NCBI GenBank assembly: GCA_964640545.1
Contig: CAZXHL010000045.1
Span: 1 to 19,177 of the forward strand
Direction of reading: 5' to 3'
Source: JBGSZX01 sp964640545
GTDB taxonomy: Bacteria > Bdellovibrionota > UBA2428
Length of the DNA: 19,177 nt
Part shown: one piece after another, positions 15,546 to 19,177 of the stretch
Numbering within the stretch: position 1 is the stretch's first letter
Layout: every line of letters starts with the position of its first letter
Made by a program: the position numbers and the translations under genes
Notes under the pieces: generated by a model
Database searches by the model: none
What the model was told of the DNA's origin: nothing
The model's input: only the letters and a program-made list of their open reading frames with translations

Positions 15546-16694
15546 TTGGAAGTTGACGTACTCGAACTCTACAAAAAATTTTTGGTCCCCATGACACCTG
15601 AACCCGCGGTAGCGGGGATCTTGTCTGTGATCATGTCTGGCGGTGAAACCACTCAGGACATGGCAGATGTCGTTGCGCGCGATCCTGAGATATCCGAATG
15701 GCTCAAACTCACCCTTAGCAGAATGGGACGTAGTGGCAAAAATCAATCGCTTGAATACATGGTGTCAATCCTGGGGATGAACCGCGTGCGCAACTTGGTT
15801 ATAGGACGCCATGTCGAACGCAGTCTTGTCTCCGAAGAAAATAGTGTGCTTGGAAAGCTTATTGCCGAAAGAAGCAAAAATGCTTCATCAGGGAAAGACG
15901 AAGAGCCAGAAGACGAAGAAGCAAAAATCATCCCGGAGCTATCTGATTTTTCGAAATATATCGCCTTTGCTCAGAGAGCTGAGAACGTGGCCGTCGAACT
16001 AAAGTACTCACATCCTGGGCAAGCTTATGCGGGTGGCGTACTGTTTGACTACTTAGCGACCTATTTCAAGCAGATTGAAGATTTCGACAAAAAAGTCCAA
16101 AACCCCATGTTCCAAAAACCTGAACGCTATATTGAGAATATTTTCAATGATGGCTTACGTTGTGCTGTGGCTGCTGATGAAGTGATTCGCTTCATCTCGA
16201 TCACCTACCAAAAAAATGTCTTCTTGAGCTCTCTCGTTCGCAACATCGGGAAGTTGATCCTATTGGCTTATGACCCCAAAGGATTCGAGCGCACTCAGAA
16301 GAACTACGAAGAGGCGATCGCGAAGAACATTCCAGCCAGAAAGCATGAGTTTGAAGAAGACGAGTTCGACTTTGACCACGCCCAAATCACGGCGCTATAC
16401 GTGGGCCGTGCCTCTTGCTTTAGAGGTATCGAAAAAAGTTTGGACTACCACCACAACCCTCGCCTTCTTAAGTCACGCGACAAAGAACTTCATGCTCTCT
16501 CCAGTGTCTTAAGGCTAGCAGGCCTTTTGGTGAACCAATACCAAGAGTTTCGAAAGCAAGAAGCGGACATCGGGAAGATGCCCGATGCGCGAATCACGAA
16601 TAGTGAGTCCTACAAATTTTTACGGCTCACCAATGACGAGTGGCAAGAGGTGAAAAATGCCTATGCCATGAATCTCATGCGCACAGGCCTATAG
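15546..16694 (+). CDS. HDOD-domain protein
   Basis: The protein has 382 residues with features of the HDOD family (HD-related output domains in bacterial signalling, usually without phosphohydrolase activity). It opens with MTPEPAVAGILSVIMSGG and DVVARDPEISEWLKLTLSR, then LEYMVSILGMNRVRNLVIGRHV, the classic 'S/I..A...LG..RVRNL' segment. Later come SHPGQAYAGGVLFDYLA, FLSSLVRNIGKLILL (like the HDOD 'hnIGkl' helix) and a C-terminal helical part (LDYHHNP, ALSSVLRLAG). An acidic low-complexity linker (about nt 15890-15930) interrupts the domain. The start is TTG at 15546, supported by AAGGAAG (15531-15537) 8 nt upstream; the next ATG (15591) would remove the first helix. It is divergent from the ABC operon. 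Its stop is only 9 nt before palindromic element 2, which would lie in its 3' untranslated region. Confidence 0.82.
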   Translation: MEVDVLELYKKFLVPMTPEPAVAGILSVIMSGGETTQDMADVVARDPEISEWLKLTLSRMGRSGKNQSLEYMVSILGMNRVRNLVIGRHVERSLVSEENSVLGKLIAERSKNASSGKDEEPEDEEAKIIPELSDFSKYIAFAQRAENVAVELKYSHPGQAYAGGVLFDYLATYFKQIEDFDKKVQNPMFQKPERYIENIFNDGLRCAVAADEVIRFISITYQKNVFLSSLVRNIGKLILLAYDPKGFERTQKNYEEAIAKNIPARKHEFEEDEFDFDHAQITALYVGRASCFRGIEKSLDYHHNPRLLKSRDKELHALSSVLRLAGLLVNQYQEFRKQEADIGKMPDARITNSESYKFLRLTNDEWQEVKNAYAMNLMRTGL

Positions 16695-16703
16695 TATTTT
16701 TTT

Positions 16704-16928
16704 ACTGTGCGCCGGGAAGAGTTGGTTGAGCTGGCTATCAATGGAGCTTTCCGAAATGATTTTATTTTAAATATTTGAGTTTATGAATAGGACTATGGGG
16801 GTGAATTGCAGGCAGCAGCCTGCAAGAGGGGGGCTGCGCTCCCCCTCGTCCTGTGAATAAATTCAAATATTTAAAATCATTTCGGAAGGATTCAAAGTTA
16901 GCTCTACCAACTCTTTCCGGCGCACAGT
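16704..16928 (+). repeat. Palindromic element 2 (225 bp, long-arm quasi-palindrome)
   Basis: Positions 16704-16726 pair with 16906-16928 (23 pairs, one G:T), 16728-16736 with 16896-16904 (two G:T), and 16749-16764 with 16872-16887. The TAAATATTTGA region at about 16768-16778 pairs with 16863-16873 (a 5-nt duplication on the left makes the register slide), and 16779-16784 pairs with 16857-16862. A short stem at 16787-16793 with 16848-16854 closes the apex. It is homologous to element 1 but in opposite orientation. The left boundary is 9 nt after the HDOD gene stop; the right boundary touches the TAA stop (16929-16931) of the convergent gene. There is no T-run after either arm on its outgoing strand; the T7 at 16697-16703 precedes the left arm. 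No coding content. Confidence 0.92.
16787..16854 (+). other. Apex three-way junction of palindromic element 2
   Basis: The closing stem (16787-16793 with 16848-16854, including one U:G) encloses an unpaired TATGGGGGTGAA (16794-16805), an 8-bp hairpin with 4-nt loop (16806-16825), and a G-rich 7-bp hairpin plus a G:U (16826-16847). The first hairpin differs from element 1 at two stem positions, each changed on both sides so that pairing is kept. Confidence 0.8.
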
Positions 16929-18449
16929 TTAAGCTACATTGAGTTTGAGACGCTCGACCTGAGCCTTTAAGAGCTCAATCTGGCTGTCTTTTTTATCCAT
17001 CTGTGAATTGATAGACTTGTTTTGTTCCTGCAGACGTTTTGCTTTGTCTGTCACTTCTTTCAGCGATTCTTTCAAATCAGCATCCGTAAGTGGCTCACGG
17101 CGCTCTTTCATCAAACGTTTTACATCGTCCGACAACGCCCGCGAAACCGAAGCACTTTCGTGTAACTCTCGCTGAAGTTTCTCTATCATTTTGTGCAGCT
17201 CAGCGATGTCTTCACTCAACTCTCCAGACGGAACAATGTCACTTGCGGAGTAGTTAGGAACTGGATCTCCATGAGCATTAACTGGTGCAGCTGGAGCCAC
17301 CTTCGTGGGTTTGGAACTTCTCTCGCCAGCCAAGTGCAAGCCCTCGACACCAGAGTCTTGAGCCCTCACCTGATCCTCGATCTTTTGAGGCTCGACAGGC
17401 TTCACAGCTTTAGCAGTAATCTTTTCAGGCTCTGACGGGTTGTCGTCCGGCGAATCGCCAACAATAGACGGTTCGAACATTGCTTTTTTCTGAACTGGCT
17501 TCTCGCTAGAAACGGGCACCGACATCAAAGCATCGTCCATCTCTTCGGTCGGATGAGCAATCGCCCAAGCAAAGCTATAAGGATCATTGATGCCCTTTGC
17601 ACTTTTAGCAAAGGAAATTGAAGTCAGTAGAAACGACTCTGTTTCTCGCCCTTCAAAAGCACTTCCACCAACGATAGCTAAATTGCTACTAATCTTTGCC
17701 ACATTAAAGAAACCGGTTCGGCTTCCTGTCGCTTTACCTGTCTTAAAAGAAGACAGGGCAGAGAGGAACTCTGCTCGCTCTTCAGCGTGCATTTTCGTCG
17801 GATCAAAACTAACTCCAACAATAAGCTTGGCACCATCTATTCCGTAACAAAGCTTAAAGCTATTTACGACCGAAGGCCCCTTCGGAGTGTTTTTCACATG
17901 CGAAGCGCTTAGTCCCACAAGTGTTCTTTTTAATTTTTGAATATTCACACCAAATCTAGAAACGAAATTCATCAGCTTTAGAACAAGCTGATTGAACTCT
18001 TTGAGACTTGTAATGTTTTCAACAGAAGCCTTTCCGCTTTCCTCAAGGAACAACTTTAGGTTGAGATCCCCACCATAAGTCAAACCATGGTGAATCAAGC
18101 CAGCAAGGTAGCTGATATCGATACGATCAACAGATGGAAGAAAGGCCGTGAGGTCATGCGACTCAAAAGGACCTACAGCATCTTCTGGAGCGGGTTCACC
18201 GAGCAAATAAACAGCACCTTTAAACCCCCTGGCCCGAACCTTGGTCAAACCATCAAATCCAGGATATTGAGGATGGAACGCGTCAACAACAATGACGACC
18301 CCGTCACTGCTTATATGTTCCTCAGGAATGTCTGAGAGTGTTTTGGCTCCGCTGACCTTATATTTCACTCCGAAGCGTTGATGAGAGAGCAGAACTTGCA
18401 ATCTTGATTGCACTCGCGCGTCTTCTCCCAACACCCATATTTGTCTCAT
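16929..18449 (-). CDS. Pseudo-receiver and coiled-coil protein
   Basis: This 506-residue soluble protein starts at the ATG at 18449. Residues 1-115 resemble a response-regulator receiver: the first strand and acidic pair (IWVLGED, E9-D10), a central Asp after a hydrophobic strand (VVIVVDAF, D56), then PGFDG as in receivers. The usual Thr/Ser after strand 4 is replaced (VYLLGE) and the conserved Lys near strand 5 is absent (AFLPS), so classical phosphorylation signalling is doubtful. A middle domain (about residues 140-320) is mixed alpha/beta and unrecognised, residues ~325-405 are a Pro/Glu/Lys-rich disordered linker, and residues ~408-506 form a long coiled coil (LHKMIEKLQREL and onward). 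A regulatory scaffold is plausible. The TAA stop touches the end of palindromic element 2. It is divergent from the transaldolase gene, with 50 nt between starts. Confidence 0.78.
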   Translation of the reverse strand: MRQIWVLGEDARVQSRLQVLLSHQRFGVKYKVSGAKTLSDIPEEHISSDGVVIVVDAFHPQYPGFDGLTKVRARGFKGAVYLLGEPAPEDAVGPFESHDLTAFLPSVDRIDISYLAGLIHHGLTYGGDLNLKLFLEESGKASVENITSLKEFNQLVLKLMNFVSRFGVNIQKLKRTLVGLSASHVKNTPKGPSVVNSFKLCYGIDGAKLIVGVSFDPTKMHAEERAEFLSALSSFKTGKATGSRTGFFNVAKISSNLAIVGGSAFEGRETESFLLTSISFAKSAKGINDPYSFAWAIAHPTEEMDDALMSVPVSSEKPVQKKAMFEPSIVGDSPDDNPSEPEKITAKAVKPVEPQKIEDQVRAQDSGVEGLHLAGERSSKPTKVAPAAPVNAHGDPVPNYSASDIVPSGELSEDIAELHKMIEKLQRELHESASVSRALSDDVKRLMKERREPLTDADLKESLKEVTDKAKRLQEQNKSINSQMDKKDSQIELLKAQVERLKLNVA

Positions 18450-18473
18450 GTATGGCCTATCGACAAGTTGCTC

Positions 18474-18483
18474 TTTTTTTTTT
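18474..18483 (+). repeat. T10 homopolymer in a divergent promoter gap
   Basis: Ten consecutive T lie in the 50-nt gap between the starts at 18449 (-) and 18500 (+), followed by an A-rich stretch. Such tracts can act as UP-like or bent promoter DNA and may slip during replication. No clear -35/-10 pair was identified on either strand. Confidence 0.6.
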
Positions 18484-18499
18484 AAGAAAAAGAGACATT

Positions 18500-19147
18500 A
18501 TGAAATTTTTTTTAGACACAGCCATAACCGACGAACTTCGACTAGGTGCAGCAACCGGCCTTGTTGATGGCGTCACTACCAATCCCTCTCTCATCGCAAA
18601 AAGCGGAAGAAAAATAACAGACGTAATCAAGGAAATTACCGAAATCATTGATGGTCCGATCAGTGTTGAGACTTTGAGTAACGACTCAGATGGCATGATT
18701 AAAGAGGGCCGCGAGTTCATCAAAATGGGCTCAAATATCGTCGTAAAATGCCCCCTAACAGAAGCTGGACTCACCGCAACAAAAGCCCTCTCATCAGAAG
18801 GAATCAAGGTCAATGTGACCCTTTGTTTCAGTGCGATGCAGGCTCTTCTAGCTGCAAAGGCTGGAGCGACCTATATTTCCCCGTTTGTTGGACGCCTAGA
18901 CGACACCGCTCACGACGGCATGAAATTGATCGAAGACATCGTCAAGATTTACAAAAACTACGGTTTCAAAACTGAAGTTCTTGCAGCAAGTCTTCGCCAT
19001 CCTCTTCACGTCTACCAATCTGCAATGGCAGGCGCCCACGTGGGAACACTTCCCTACAAAGTCTTCAAACAATTGTTCAATCACCCACTCACAACCATTG
19101 GGCTTGAGCAGTTTATGAAAGATTGGGAAGCTTCTCAGTCCAAGTAA
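18500..19147 (+). CDS. Transaldolase, small TalC/FSA-type family
   Basis: This cytosolic pentose-phosphate-pathway enzyme would transfer a dihydroxyacetone unit between sugar phosphates through a Schiff base. The ATG at 18500 gives MKFFLDTA, the standard family N-terminus; the frame open to 18404 is not needed. At 216 residues it has the expected length (about 215-220). Motifs are DGVTTNPSLIAKSG, the Schiff-base Lys K83 in IVVKCPLTEAG, VNVTLCFSAMQALLAAKAGA, ISPFVGRLDD, and HVGTLPYKVF near the end. Glu57 in ISVETLS sits where true fructose-6-phosphate aldolases have Gln, favouring transaldolase activity over aldolase; this rests on family knowledge. The Shine-Dalgarno is weak (AAGAGA). The gene is complete and the window ends 30 nt after its stop. 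Confidence 0.93.
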   Translation: MKFFLDTAITDELRLGAATGLVDGVTTNPSLIAKSGRKITDVIKEITEIIDGPISVETLSNDSDGMIKEGREFIKMGSNIVVKCPLTEAGLTATKALSSEGIKVNVTLCFSAMQALLAAKAGATYISPFVGRLDDTAHDGMKLIEDIVKIYKNYGFKTEVLAASLRHPLHVYQSAMAGAHVGTLPYKVFKQLFNHPLTTIGLEQFMKDWEASQSK

Positions 19148-19177
19148 AAATTACTTGAGCAAATTAGGGTACAATCA

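Noticed and set aside
8041..16928. Composite transposon bounded by the two inverted elements
   Set aside because: The interval holds ordinary chromosomal genes (tsaB, ABC operon) without transposase, and the copies are too diverged to be recent paired ends.

Overview
The window looks like chromosomal DNA from a Gram-negative predatory or delta-type bacterium, most likely Bdellovibrionota. This is inferred, not proven. The supporting features are several short secreted lipoproteins with LxxC lipoboxes, a GldA/F/G-like ABC export operon, an HDOD-domain protein, a degenerate receiver protein, -24/-12 (sigma-54) promoters, and a giant Cys-paired Ig-like repeat protein. No phage, integrase, transposase, CRISPR array, rRNA or tRNA gene was recognised.

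Layout. Positions 1-7017 (+) hold the 3' part of a giant surface protein: at least twelve ~121-residue Big-1/Ig-like repeats, a propeller-like region and a LamG-like domain. It converges with only 2 nt of spacing on a membrane-anchored helical protein (7020-7718, -). A small unknown ORF (7762-8046, +) is divergent from that. Palindromic element 1 (8041-8281) follows. Next come three predicted lipoprotein genes (8408-9190, 9346-10083, 10125-10742, all +); the first and second each sit just behind a good sigma-54 promoter match. tsaB (10785-11375, +) follows. A four-gene minus-strand operon (15415 down to 11406) encodes an ABC ATPase, an ABC-2 permease, a GldG-like auxiliary protein carrying a His-rich insert, and a YIP1-like membrane protein. 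A divergent HDOD-domain gene (15546-16694, +) ends at palindromic element 2 (16704-16928). On its other side the element meets the convergent gene for a pseudo-receiver/coiled-coil protein (16929-18449, -). The window closes with a complete transaldolase/TalC-family gene (18500-19147, +).

The most unusual feature is the pair of large palindromic elements, about 241 and 225 bp. They are clearly homologous to each other, lie in opposite orientations, and each abuts or contains a gene stop codon. Each folds as a long double-stranded arm capped by a three-way junction bearing two small hairpins. Paired positions differ between the copies in a compensatory way. Within each copy, most imperfect pairs are G:U-compatible on one strand only (plus for element 2, minus for element 1), and these are the same strand when the copies are aligned by their apices. 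One unpaired junction segment is nearly identical in both copies. This suggests an undescribed repeat family that may act as a structured RNA or as a non-autonomous mobile palindrome.
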